This document shows positions 52,625 to 62,592 of a DNA stretch of 64,000 nt, in pieces. Both the position numbers and the translations under genes were made by a program. Origin of the DNA: Undaria pinnatifida (lineage: Eukaryota; Sar; Phaeophyceae; Laminariales; Alariaceae); assembly GCA_012845835.1 (NCBI GenBank), contig JABAKD010000005.1, positions 12,504,205-12,568,204 on the forward strand. The letters are read 5' to 3'. The stretch's first letter is position 1. Each line of letters opens with the position of its first letter. Under the pieces are notes generated by a model. The model was not told the origin of the DNA and did no database searches. It saw only the letters and a program-made list of their open reading frames with translations.

Positions 52625-53060
52625 TATCGCACAGATAGATCACGATCTAGATCGTATAGATAATATAGATAATATATATCATATAGACCACATAGATCAT
52701 GTACATATCATACATATTATATAGATCGTGTAGATCATATAGACCATTTAGATCATACATACTATATGGATCATATAGATCATACATATCATATAGATCA
52801 TATATATCATATATCATATAGATCATATAGATCGTATAGATCATATAGATCCATCTACAGCACATCACGCATCTGCCGTTACGAGATATTATTATGCTTG
52901 ATCTGGATCTACAGAGCGCGGATCCATCGCAGGAAAGGTGTCCCAGATCCTGAAGATCGTACGGCCCCCACTGGGAAACATGATGACCGACCTACAACAC
53001 CGTACTGTACAGATCTTCCCCTTCCCTGAAATATCTAGATCATCAAGCGATCTGTCAAGA
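52625..53060. repeat. GATC-rich repeat with (ATAGATCAT)n core, copy 4
   Basis: About 20 irregular units of catatagatcatatag (52632-52856) are followed by a less repetitive part, gcatctgccgttacgagata, gatctacagagcgcggatcc and caccgtactgtacagatctt. Related to the GATCT-rich stretches at 14440, 22780 and 26620. 53060-53270 is unassigned. Confidence 0.7.
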
Positions 53061-53270
53061 CGTGTGGAAAATGGTCGGCGATAAAAAATTGACGAATTTT
53101 ACAGAAGCACCCGCTAAATGAGGCAGGCCGAGAGCTGCGCAAACTAAGCAAGTCAGAGGATTGCATCTAAAAACCGCGCTGCTTGCTCCGGCGCAAGAAG
53201 CTGTGCACGACGTGCGCGCGCCGCATGGTGGTGGTGCCTCCTGTACACTACTATACGCGCTATTTCTCAA

Positions 53271-53561
53271 CACCAAGGATACCCGGCGAGGGGGTCCCTT
53301 TTGGGGCATTTTTCTTTTCAGTGGATCGGACTCACTCGCGCGAGTGACCCCCCTGATCCTTTGCGGTCGTTATTAGTTATTAGCTTGTTCTTGTTTTTTT
53401 CTCGTGCTAAGACACCGCCATGAAACAGTGGTTAGCTGCGCTGCGCGAAATTAACCGCCTGGAGACTTTTTTTGTCAGTGAGGCACAGAGTCGTTCGCGC
53501 GAATTTCGCCCAAATCCGGCAGTGATTTTTTTTTACTGTAATCCCCCTCCCGTAGCTTCGA
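53271..53561. mobile_element. MITE-C copy 3
   Basis: Left end caccaaggatacccggcgag; right end, reverse complemented, cgaagctacgggagggggat. Contains cactcgcgcgagtgac and cgttcgcgcgaatttc, the paired palindromic segments of the family. Confidence 0.7.
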
Positions 53562-53585
53562 TGACGCTGTTGCAACAGATAAGAT

Positions 53586-53868
53586 CGACTCGTTCTACGG
53601 TACAAGCTTTCCTGTAAGGAAATCGCCGGTTTATAAACCGGCTCCCGGCCGTGTCTCCTAAAATACGGTGCCCCTTACCACCCCGAAAATTCGTCCGGTG
53701 GCCCTTTGCCAACAAGAAAATATTTGAAGATTTTTTTTTTCATACTCTACTCTGAAGAATAGCATTCTTCCCCGTGTCGAGCACTCACGAAATGTTCGTC
53801 GAAGAAAATCGCTGGTTTGGGGGGGGGCTAGAATCGTGGAATCAGTCTATCACAGTTCTCTTCTGAGT
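53586..53868. mobile_element. MITE-B copy 4
   Basis: Left end gactcgttctacggtacaag; right end gctagaatcgtggaatcagt. Contains cggccgtgtctcctaaa and cgtgtcgagcactcacgaaa. Confidence 0.7.
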
Positions 53869-53944
53869 CATCCCCCCGGTAGGAGTTTATCACTTTTGGA
53901 GGCCGAACGTTTCTGACTGGTGGAGCCCTCTCAAGTGCGGGACT

Positions 53945-54025
53945 ATCTGTTAGTAGTACGATAACTATAATATCGGTTCTAGTGTTACGATATCTATAAT
54001 ATCGGTTCTCTAGTAGTACGATAAA
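53945..54025 (+). repeat. Short tandem repeat TAGTACGATAACTATAATATC
   Basis: Three partial units of tag.acgata.ctataatatc followed by ggttct. 54025-54500 has no recognised gene. Confidence 0.75.
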
Positions 54026-54502
54026 TTAAAGAGCACACTCGTTGTTGGGACTGGCGGGCAGAACCGGTGTGGTCGGGTTTGCGAACAACGAACGCCTTCA
54101 AAAGCCATGATTTTCGGGTGAGATACTGAGCTCGTTACGTTCGGAGCTCACAACAATTTTGGTGTTTCTGTTGTACCCCTGGCGTGAGAGGACTCTCTCC
54201 TCTTGTTCTTCAGTCGAGCTATGTGGATGAGATACCCCAATAATTTCGGCGAAGAAAAATGGGAGAGTCATTCATCCCACGGCGGCGGCAGGGAAGGGAG
54301 TGCAGCGGAAGTTTTCTGAGCTCCTACATAACATCATATCAATGAGCTAGTTCAATATCTCACCCGAAACACGACGTCGACGACATTCGCTCGCGCAATC
54401 CGACCAGCACATCAAAAACGGTTGTGATATCCCCTCTAAGGTGTAACAGCCAACACAGCAACCCTCTCGTGTGAGTGACCAGTGCAGAGCCAGAGGCACC
54501 CA

Positions 54503-54884
54503 TGCGTTAAGGTACTAGTGGGGTATTGGTCCGTTTGACCATATGCAAAAGATTAACCAATAGCTTACCCAAACTAAGCCTAATAACACTCTCCCCCGCT
54601 GAAACGGCGGGATAGTAGGGCGGCCGGATTTACGGGCGGAACCGTTTATATCCAAGCGGTTTATCATTCACTGGGGATACCGGGGAGGAGAGAATTTTTC
54701 AAGTTCGACATGGGGAAAGTCTGAAAAAGTTTTTTATGGTGGATGGTGGAATTCAAACCCACGACCCCAACAACCCATGGTCTGTCGACGACGCCATTTG
54801 TTGAGGAATTAGTGGGGTATTAGTCCGTTTGACCACTTGCAAAGGGTTAATCAACAGCTTACCCAAACTAAGCTTTATAAAACA
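54503..54884 (-). mobile_element. TRIM-2: miniature LTR retroelement
   Basis: 86-bp direct LTRs (54503-54588 and 54799-54884), TG...CA. On the minus strand the PBS TGGCGTCGTCGAC follows the LTR (54784-54796), and a polypurine tract CAGCGGGGGAGAG precedes the other LTR. The internal 210 bp hold a tRNA T-arm-like segment (about 54740-54765) but no open frame. A TRIM needs enzymes from an autonomous LTR element; the Ty3/Gypsy copies here share its PBS. Target-site duplication is not evident. Confidence 0.82.
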
Positions 54885-55041
54885 TGAACAACAGCAGCAG
54901 TCGGTCCCTCGGTCCATATTGCCCCGGTACTATTAATACTACAAATTTGCTCTTTGAAAGTACCCTGGGATAACTGATAGCAGTCTCTTACTTGAGGAGG
55001 CGTCATAAATGCTTGCTTGTCAAAGGGGTGTAACCCCTACC

Positions 55042-55317
55042 GACGCGTGCTACGATAGACGTATAAGGTATACCTTTTATTGTCTGAAATGTTTTCTGAA
55101 TGGGGAGGCTCCTTAACCACAAATCGTCGGAAATATACCATTTTGTTTTTTTGCGTTATTCTCGTTGTACACTATCCTAGGCCATGGGGTTTTTCATCCG
55201 GTATGCAGCAGCAATTTTATTTTTATTTCCAAATCATTTTTTGGGAGAGGTCTTAAGCTCCCAAAATTGAAGAACCCCAGGAAAAAAGCGGTGCGCCTTT
55301 ATCGTGACACGCGCTAC
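55042..55317. mobile_element. MITE-A copy 3
   Basis: Left end gacgcgtgctacgatagacg; right end, reverse complemented, gcgcgtgtcacgataaaggc. Internal tgaatggggaggctccttaa and tttttcatccggtatgcagc match the family. Confidence 0.75.
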
Positions 55318-55429
55318 CGTGGGATGACTCTGGGGGTATCCCACCCTACACCGTACGCGAGGCCTTGGTGACCACCACGCCTGCTGCGTGCCCTAGAAGA
55401 GATGCGCGCTGGTTTTTCCCAGGAAGTTT

Positions 55430-55665
55430 TCACAGGTCAAGATCCGGCCGGCGGGTCGAGTCAGGAGCTTTTCAAGACACTCGCGGGTGTCTAGTCGGGT
55501 CGGCCCGGGTCAGGGGGTGATCGAAACGTCACGGGTCGGGTTGGGTTGGGTCGAATCAGGAGGGGTTTTAAAGTACCACGGTTTGGGTCGGGTTACCCTT
55601 ACCCGACCCGACCCGACCCGACCCGACCCGGCCCGGCCCGGCCCGGCCCGACCCGCGAGAAGAGG
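55430..55665. repeat. GGGTCG/CCCGACC-rich repeat
   Basis: GGGTCG runs switch to CCCGACCCGACCCGACCC near 55595, so the two halves are an inverted pair able to form a hairpin. Confidence 0.8.
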
Positions 55666-55702
55666 ATGTCCTACATTTTTGTGTTTTTTCAACCCCGCCT
55701 GA

Positions 55703-55740
55703 CAAACCCTAACCCTAACCCTAACCCTAGCCCTAACCCA
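55703..55740. repeat. Interstitial telomere-like repeat (CCCTAA)n
   Basis: About six units of ccctaa, one reading ccctag. Too short for a chromosome end, and it lies 30 bp from the CCCGACC hairpin. Confidence 0.85.
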
Positions 55741-55927
55741 TGGTACGAAATACCGGTCGAAGTGCCCCCCGATGACATGACTGGGGTAAAGTGGTTAGAA
55801 ATGTCAAAATATTGTGTATCACCGCGAGAAGTGGTAATCCGATCCTGAGGAGACCCGTTTTTTTTCTGGGGCACCGCACGCGAGGACCACGTCTATAGAT
55901 CTCACCGAAAACACCGAAGGGGGTTGG

Positions 55928-56211
55928 ACGCAGGCTACGACAGAGGTAGCAGTTTTCGTCTGAAATAGTTTCTGAATGACGGGGCTCCTTTGCCCAAAAT
56001 CGTCGGAAAAAAAATAAATAATGGGCCATTTTTTTTTGCATGGTTCTCGTGCTGTGTAGCTAGGCCATGGTATTTTTCATCCGGTACGTAGCAGTTAAAT
56101 ATTTCTCCAAAATCAGTCCTGGGAGAGTTTTTAAGCTCCCGAAATTGAGGGGTAGTATTAAGAAAAAATACTGGTGCGCCTCTATCGTAGTAGCGCGCGT
56201 CGTTGATAGTA
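55928..56211. mobile_element. MITE-A copy 4 with reiterated right end
   Basis: Left end gacgcaggctacgacagagg; right end, reverse complemented, gacgcgcgctactacgatag. The right 70 bp (gtagtattaagaaaaaatac then ctctatcgtagcacgcgtcg) are repeated twice more, up to about 56365. Confidence 0.75.
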
Positions 56212-56370
56212 CATGAAAATGCGACAGGGTAGTATTAAGAAAAAATACTGGTGCGCCTCTATCGTAGCGCGCGTCGTTGATAGTACATGAAAATGCGACA
56301 GGGGTAGTATTAAGAAAAAATACTGGTGCGCCTCTATCGTAGCACGCGTCGTTGATAGTACATGAAAATG
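56150..56370 (+). repeat. Tandem repeat of MITE-A right end, 70 bp x 3
   Basis: Each unit ends cgtcgttgatagtacatgaa then aatgcgac. The repeat gives a peptide-repetitive antisense frame that is not a gene. Confidence 0.85.
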
Positions 56371-56377
56371 CGATCCG

Positions 56378-56945
56378 ATGAAAAACGGTGCCCCTTGCCA
56401 CCCACCCCGACGTCATCGTTCGACAGTCTCTTGCAAAAACGAGAAAATATGTTTTAAGGCACTTTTGTTCATGGCATCCTTCCTCGTGCGTCGAGCAGTA
56501 AGCCATGGAACAAACGTTGGTTAAAGAACATCGCTGGTTTTGGGGGAGTGTTAAGGAATTAGACGGGCATTAGTCCCTTTGACCACTTGCAAAAGGTTCA
56601 CCAATAATAGCTTACCCACACTAAGCGTTATCACCCCCTCCCCCTGAAACGGTGGGATAGCAGGTCGGTCGGATATACGGGCGGACGTGTCAATATTCAA
56701 GCGGTTTCATTTCCTGGGGATACCGAGGAGAGGATTTTTCAAGTTCGACATAGGGAAAGTCTGCAAAAGTATATTGTTGTGAATGGTGGGATTCGAACCC
56801 ACGACCCCAAAAGCCATGGCCTGTCGACGACGCCATTTTGTTAAGGAATTAGAGAGTAATAGTCTATTTGACTACTTGCAAAAGGTTAACCAACTGCTTA
56901 CTCAAACTAAGCTTTAGAACAGGAGGCTATCGTGAAATTGCGATC
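56378..56945. mobile_element. MITE-B copy 5, split by TRIM-3
   Basis: The left part is 56378-56548 (ggcatccttcctcgtgcgtc..ttttgggggag). The right part is about 56922-56945 (ggaggctatcgtgaaattgc). The break in the conserved gggggag.ctatcgt end marks the TRIM insertion. The left MITE end is missing. Confidence 0.7.
56549..56921 (-). mobile_element. TRIM-3: miniature LTR retroelement, in MITE-B
   Basis: LTRs at 56549-56633 and 56839-56921. PBS TGGCGTCGTCGAC on the minus strand at 56823-56835, and polypurine tract CAGGGGGAGGGGG beside the other LTR. A T-arm-like ggtgggattcgaacccacga is at about 56786-56805. GGAG stands on both sides and fits a 4-bp target-site duplication, supported by the interrupted MITE-B sequence. 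Confidence 0.85.
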
Positions 56946-57027
56946 CGGTGTTTGCTCGCGAAAGCAGCGGGCACTCTGTTTTTTTTTCCCATCAAGGAGG
57001 AGTCGACAAGATTAGCTACCTCGTCTC

Positions 57028-57248
57028 CCTTTTCCAAGAGGTAAAATGGAAAAGAGCCTCCTCGGGTAAAAACATTATTGCCACCTGCTCGAGCTCCGCT
57101 CCAGAAGACGCCCACAGGGTCTACGGACCCTGCTTCGTCTTGTAACACGGTAACCCACGTGTTTCAGGCGACGTCTGCCCCAGAGGCGCAGGAAGAAGAT
57201 CCGACACTGCGCGACGGGCCAGTGGTGACGTCACGGCCTCCAGCCTGA
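57028..57248 (+). pseudogene. Copy B leader ORF remnant
   Basis: Matches the leader ORF of copy A from S-P-F-(F)-K onward: gggtaaaaacattattgcca, cctgctcgagctccgctcca and ggcgacgtctgccccagagg. The ATG and first codons are lost by the 5' truncation. Confidence 0.65.
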
Positions 57249-57339
57249 TCAGCTGGACGCTATTCCCGTAACAGCAGAATCGCGCCTCTCGTCAAGCAGA
57301 AACAGCGCAGAGCCCCTGTCCCTTCGGGCGCAGTTAGAG

Positions 57340-57935
57340 CAGTTCTCTTGCGAGTATACGCCGAAGAGCGAAGAGACCATGACGAGAGAAACCGTGGGTT
57401 CGGACTCGCGTCGTGCTCCCGAGGCCTGGTGTTCCTGAGGGGGACACTACAGGCCCAAAGTGCCGAGGACTGTTTTTCCCAAAGGGGGACATTGCAGCCC
57501 CAAATGCCCAACGAGGCTACCGACGGGTTGGCACCGTCGGTGTTGGACTCTTTTTCGGGTGCAGTGAGGGCGGCTTCTTACGAGTTTCCACGAGCGAGTG
57601 AGGAGGACCCAAGGCGAGAAACCGCGGGGTCGGACTCGCATCTTGCTCCCGAGGCCTGGTGTTCCCGCAAAGGGACACTGCAGACCCAAAGAGCCGAGGA
57701 CTGGTGTTCCCAGAAGGGGAAATTGCAGACCCACAAGTGTCCAACGAGGCTACCAACGGGTTGGCACCGTCAGTTTTTGCCATTTTTCGGGCGCAATTAG
57801 AGTGGATTCTTGCGTTTTTCCGCCAACGAGCGAAGAAAGACCCGAAGCGAGAAATCACGGGTTCGGATTCGCGTCGTGCTCCCGAAGCCTGGTGTTCCCG
57901 GACGGGGACATTGCAGGCCCAAATTCCAACTCGGC
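57340..57935 (+). repeat. Copy B pre-NADAR tandem repeats
   Basis: Counterpart of 43880-44480, with the same 230-bp units and frame drift. Peptides such as E-E-R-P-E-A-R-N-H-G-F-G-F-A-S-C-S-R are shared. Confidence 0.7.
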
Positions 57936-57963
57936 TTTTGACCCTTCTCTCGAATACTCCACA

Positions 57964-58450
57964 GACAAAGTGGTGGTATTCTGGCAGCCCCCATCCTATT
58001 TTTCACCGTGGTCCCATTCGTCGTTTGCCGTGGACGACGTGCCATATTTTTGCGCAAAGCAATACATGATGACCGAAAAGGCCAGGCTTTTCCAAGACCA
58101 TCGAGCAGTGGGGCTCATCATGTCGTCGCCTAGTCCAAGCACAAGCAAACGCATCGGTGCGCAACTTTGACTCCGGTATTGGGGACAGGGAGGAGCAAAA
58201 CGCCGTGTTATCTGACACTTACGCCAAATTCACGCAGAATCTAGCCATAAAGAAATCACCAATTGAGCTCTGACAACAAGCTTCTGGCTAAATCCAGCCC
58301 TCTGGACCCAGTGTGGGGCATTGGTCTCCGGGCGGATGATCCCAGGGCCAACAACTCATGCCAGTGGAGAGGAAAAAATAGCTCGGTGAGGCACTTTCTG
58401 CCGTTCGCGAAGCTATTCGCGACAGTGAGACCGGGTCGGCGCACCCGGCC
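57964..58450 (+). pseudogene. Copy B NADAR (YbiA-like) domain
   Basis: Shows V-V-V-F-W-Q-P-P-S-Y-F-S-P-W, C-A-K-Q-Y-M-M-T-E-K-A-R-L-F-Q-D-H, then an 8-base deletion relative to copy A after K-R-I-G that breaks the frame (stop at 58168-58170). SSPLDPVWGIGLRADDP and the W-x-G-K-N motif follow in another frame, then L-G-E-A-L-S-A-V-R-E-A-I-R in a third. The Glu-to-Lys change in C-A-K-Q, the K-S-S-P and the last two frame breaks are identical to copy A. The extra deletion is private to copy B, so copy B decayed further after the two separated. Confidence 0.78.
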
Positions 58451-58711
58451 TCCTCTAGTCGGTTCCGCACCTCCTCTGCGACTGCAAGAAGCAAGAAATC
58501 TCGTCCGAGCCGCGGCGGGGCCGCTTACAGCGGCCAGCGCTCGCAAAGCTCCCCCCTCGGAGTTTCCGACCTATTTCTCGGGCGCGTTGGCCAACTAATA
58601 CCCGTGAAGTTTTGGAGATAGCTTCTGGCGTCGGCCCTGACCTTACGCTGTCAGAACACGGCCCCTGTTTCGTCGGGGGTACTGTGACGCTGGACGACGT
58701 TTCAGTTCACT

Positions 58712-59030
58712 ATGAAAATCGCGTACATCAGTCGATCAAGGCTCGACTCGAAAAGGCACTGGACTCCTTTAGATTTGGGGACCGGCAGCATTGTTCGGGC
58801 TCCTAAATGCCTCCGAGGGTACTGTGGGGAACAAAGTTCCACATATCCTCCGGCCACAAGGCACAGGAGAGCATTGACAAAGTGGGGACCCTCAATGCAC
58901 GAGTCCAGCGGTAGCTTGAGTTCGTCACCGCGTTCGATTACACACTCGAGTACCGCAAAGGCAGCGCCAACAGCATGGCCGATTTGTCTGGCCCGCTTGC
59001 CAGAGCCTGCTACGAAGTACGGCCACAGTG
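58712..59030 (+). pseudogene. Copy B RNase H remnant
   Basis: Carries I-A-Y-I-S-R-S-R-L-D-S-K-R-H-W-T-P-L-D-L, then shifts frame to F-H-I-S-S-G-H-K-A-Q and N-A-R-V-Q-R-stop-L-E-F-V-T-A-F-D-Y-T-L-E-Y-R-K-G-S-A-N. The Gly in place of the conserved Asp and the in-frame TAG match copy A. Confidence 0.72.
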
Positions 59031-59710
59031 GCTTGACAAACTTCAATCCCGTGGGGTTGACAAGCCCCAACCCCGTTGGAGATAGCGGTATCTACCTTCT
59101 ACGGACTCGCGGGCTGCGCGCTCCCTCCTCGCCGATCCCAGGGGTCGGTTTGGATGGATTTGTGCCCCGCACCGAAAGCACTGCTTTTTGTGGACTCGTA
59201 CCCCACACCGAACGCACTTTCTTGGGTAGACTCGTCCCCCTCGCCGAAAGCACTGTCTTGAGTGGGCTCGTGTCCCGTACTGAACATGCTGTCTTGGGTG
59301 GGCTCCCTCTCACCTCTACCGCATTTCACGATTTTCGCACACACGAGCCACGTACAAGGATTGACGGCCTTTCTACTCCCCCGGGGAGATTCGTCGCTCG
59401 TGTTTCTGCCTCTGTCGCCACTACGAAGGCTGAGCTGGCCGCGGGTCGATTTCGCCTGCCGCTGACCGTTTTCGCTTCGGTTTTTGACATACCTATCGAC
59501 GGCGGCACGGGCTCCACAGAAGCCCTCGATGCAGCGACGCCCATCGCACAGCTGACCTATCTATCAAAAAGTTCTACACAGGAGATGGCCCCCGCTGCGA
59601 CCACCTGTTCGACTGTGTCCATCTCTGCCTTGCTTGGCACTCCAGCCTCTCCGTCGTCGACGACGCGCCGACGAACAGCGACAGCAACGGGTAATGCACC
59701 TTCGCTGTAG
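59030..59710 (+). pseudogene. Copy B linker with 12-residue repeats
   Basis: Part of a 332-codon frame (58712-59710) that overlaps RNase H in another register. It has V-P-R-T-E-S-T-A-F-C-G-L and similar repeats at 59150-59310 and a Ser/Thr-rich tail ending at TAG before the integrase frame. Confidence 0.6.
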
Positions 59711-61018
59711 ATGAAGGATTCGGGCCCGGCGGGACCCCTCGGCCATCTTCCAGACGAGGTACAACCCCGCCGCGAGTCCCACGGCCGCGGCCGGCTCCGC
59801 CCGCCGCCGCGACCCTTGCTCTTGCCGATTCGCCGGTCCGCACGGCGCCACTTCCGTCCGACTGCGACCACGCAGAGCCTATGGAAACTCCTCTCCTACG
59901 GCTCATGCCTTGTCCTGGTGACACGCCGACTGCACCTACAAGGCCGGATGCCCTCGACGACTCTGCTGAATCGCGGTTCGCTGATTCCGTCCCACGTTAT
60001 TCGCATGCCGATTGGAAGCGAAAGCAGTACGCTGAGCCGACGTGCCATGCCACGATACGTTACATCTCTATCGGCCGACCGTCGGCCCTGCCGCCCGACG
60101 TTTTGGCGTGCTACCCCACGCACAAGCGTCCCTCCCTCTCAGACATCCAGAAGCTGGCGAAGGTCGACTCGACTGCATACAACCGACGACGACATCGTCC
60201 TACTCGTCCGTAATCCGACACTGCCGCCAACCAGGTCTGATAAACCCAACTGTGTGGGGCGAGCTGCTTGCTTGCTAAACGGCGAGCCAGTTCGCATCAA
60301 CGTCCCCCTGCTCATGCACCCTTGGATCATGCAAGCTCGTCACTCGATGACCTTTTGTCACCTTGGCACCACGCGCACGTTGCGCATGCTGGAGCCGTTT
60401 TATTGGTGGATTGGCGTGAATGTGTGCACCCGGTGGTGGCTTCGCCACTGCTTGAAGTGCCACGCGCGGAAAACCCCATGGCTGACTGTCCGCCGGCCAA
60501 TCATCTCAATGCCTCTACCGGAAGGCCCAGGTATCGCCGTCAGTGTTGACTACTTTGGCCCCCTCCCGGTCACACCACGAGGCAACACCTACATCCTGCT
60601 GTTCACCGATCGCTTAAGTCGTCGGGCCGACCTGTTCCCCGTCAGTTACACTGAGTTCACCGCGGAGGGCACAGCCAATGTCCTGGTGAACCAACACATC
60701 TCTTTGTGGGGGTGCCCGCGCACCATACTCTCGGACAACGGACTGCAGTTCGACTCCAAGCTTTCACAAGCTGTATATCAGCTGTTGGGTGTGCACAAGC
60801 TTGCTACAAGTTCCTATCATCCCAACGGTAACGGGGGGGTTGAGCGGTTTAACCACACTATGACCCCAATGCTGGCTATGGTCGTCAACGAGCGACAAGA
60901 CGATTGGGACTTGCATCAGCCCCACGTAGAATTGGCCTATACAACAATTCCGTCAGCGCGGCGACGGGTCTGGCGCCCACCGAGGTCCACATGGGCAGAC
61001 CCCCGCGGCTCCCCCTGA
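59711..61018 (+). CDS. Copy B Ty3/Gypsy integrase core (open)
   Basis: 435 codons from ATG to TGA; integrase from about residue 160. Zinc finger H211, H217, C247 and C250. Catalytic D280 (V-S-V-D-Y-F-G-P-L), D342 (I-L-S-D-N-G-L-Q-F) and E378 (G-G-V-E-R-F-N-H), again DD35E. The S-D-N-G motif is canonical here. The first 150 residues are arginine-rich linker. After V-E-L-A-Y-T-T-I-P-S-A the frame leaves the integrase register because of the insertion shared with copy A, so the product would lack the GPY module. The core could still fold, but activity is unproven. Confidence 0.85.
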   Translation: MKDSGPAGPLGHLPDEVQPRRESHGRGRLRPPPRPLLLPIRRSARRHFRPTATTQSLWKLLSYGSCLVLVTRRLHLQGRMPSTTLLNRGSLIPSHVIRMPIGSESSTLSRRAMPRYVTSLSADRRPCRPTFWRATPRTSVPPSQTSRSWRRSTRLHTTDDDIVLLVRNPTLPPTRSDKPNCVGRAACLLNGEPVRINVPLLMHPWIMQARHSMTFCHLGTTRTLRMLEPFYWWIGVNVCTRWWLRHCLKCHARKTPWLTVRRPIISMPLPEGPGIAVSVDYFGPLPVTPRGNTYILLFTDRLSRRADLFPVSYTEFTAEGTANVLVNQHISLWGCPRTILSDNGLQFDSKLSQAVYQLLGVHKLATSSYHPNGNGGVERFNHTMTPMLAMVVNERQDDWDLHQPHVELAYTTIPSARRRVWRPPRSTWADPRGSP

Positions 61019-61535
61019 CGGTTTTCGACCGCACAGGTGTCGTGGGACACCAGAGTCTAGCCCGTGACCACCTGGTCTATTGCGACTTGGCCACCGATCG
61101 GCAAAAGTGCGCGAACGACATTGTCCGCGCACACCACGCCTTCACCGTTACTCGTGTTAACCGCAGAAACTCCGCCCTCGCCGACGCGCTGCATCCAGCA
61201 CCTAACTTCGCTACGGGTGGTTGGGTATGGGTGCACATATCTTTCTCCACATCCGCCAGGGTGTGAAGGCAAACACCGACGCCAAGGTACTCAAGGCCAA
61301 ACTCGCGCTTAACTGGACGGGCCCGTACAAGATCCTGGCAGTCGGTCCCTGCTCCGACGACGAGACCCCGGACGGTTCGCCGCTCCGGAGCAACCTCCTC
61401 TATTCGGATCTTCCTTCCGACCTGCCCGGTTCGGACGCTCGTCGGCGTGTGGCCATCGAGCGCTGCAAACCCTGCGCCAACCCCCATGACAGCGGGGACA
61501 TGACCAAGTACCTACCGGCGGGGCTGACGCAGTAG
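60937..61535 (+). pseudogene. Copy B integrase C-terminal region with GPY module
   Basis: Continues in two further frames. One has N-S-V-S-A-A-T-G-L-A-P-T-E-V-H-M and F-D-R-T-G-V-V-G-H-Q to G-G-W-V-W-V. The second (61221-61535) has L-A-L-N-W-T-G-P-Y-K-I-L, the GPY motif, and ends at TAG after P-A-G-L-T-Q. The breaks coincide with those of copy A. Confidence 0.7.
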
Positions 61536-62204
61536 GTGCTCAACAATTTTTCCAAGAAGTCCCCGCCGTACCACGTCATTCAAGACGACGTTTCGACCCC
61601 CTTCGAACGGCTGGAGGTGGAGCAGATCACCGGTCATCAGTCGGTACCGGGGCGAGGTGGCGTCATCGCGGTGCTATACAAGAGGCATTGGGCGGGACTC
61701 TCTGAATCTTCCTAGAAGCGGGAAATGGACCTCGATCTCTCCCGCTCCCACATCTTGCGTTATTGGGCCAGAACCCCGGGCCAGCACCGCCAAACCAACC
61801 GCCTCTACCGCCGAATGCGGATCGGGGCGGCAAAGCGCGAGTTCTCCCTCAACAACGAGGAACGTTTCCTAGTGCCGGGCTACGCTTGTGTTCCCCGCGC
61901 CGATTGGCCCCGTCGCTACCACGAAACGGTACTTCCTGAGGGAGCCCACTTTTGATACAAGGGAGACGATGGGTTGTGGTGGCTTGGAAAAATCAGCGCG
62001 AGCACTACCGAGGACAAGGTATATCTGGTCCGCTATCTGGACGACCCGGGACCGATTAAACTTCCTCTTCCCCCGGCGCGCTACACGACTTCGACGGGAG
62101 CCGTACGAGGTTCTTGGTGCCTGCAAGTTCACATCGCCAGTGCGTTTTCTCGGGGAATCCAACGTAACGTAGACGAATCTCGAGGCGCTGCCGTGGCCAG
62201 TTGA
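61536..62204 (+). pseudogene. Copy B SH3/Tudor-like tail, uninterrupted
   Basis: V-L-N-N-F-S-K-K-S-P-P-Y-H-V, R-L-E-V-E-Q-I-T-G-H-Q-S-V, H-R-Q-T-N-R-L-Y-R-R-M-R-I-G, then H-F-stop-Y-K-G-D-D-G-L-W-W-L-G-K-I and Y-L-V-R-Y-L-D-D-P-G-P-I-K. It ends near TGA at 62202-62204. Several frame changes occur, and the stop at H-F-* is shared. It shows where the array entered copy A (about 61762). Confidence 0.65.
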
Positions 62205-62592
62205 CTTTCAAGCCGCCACCGCTCCTCGATAGTTCTTCATTTTTTTTTTAGTTATGAGTTTTGCGTCTTCGTCTTTGGCTTGTTCGTAGTGTCCTGAGAG
62301 TCTTTGTCGGGTTTTGGGGTGGTTCTTTTCATTTTTTTTCATTCTTTTTGTCCTGCCGAGCCCCCTGCTCAGTGCCGGGCCATGCTTTGGGTAAAACGCC
62401 GCTATCTGAGGCGCAGGGCTGTAGCGTTTTCGTCGTTGTTCAATTTCGCCCTGCCGACGCCCTCCTCAGCCCAGAGCCGGGGCGACCAGGGTACCCTGTT
62501 CGAGCGTAACGTGGTACAGGGCTATGTGCGGGTCTGTGTGTCGTTTCTAATCTTTTGCGTGTTGTATTTGTTCTACTTTGTTTTTTCGACTA

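Noticed and set aside
58702-59070. Antisense 122-codon frame in copy B (also 42751-43365 in copy A)
   Set aside because: Opposite strand to the RNase H remnant and linker, and the coding direction is set by neighbouring domains.
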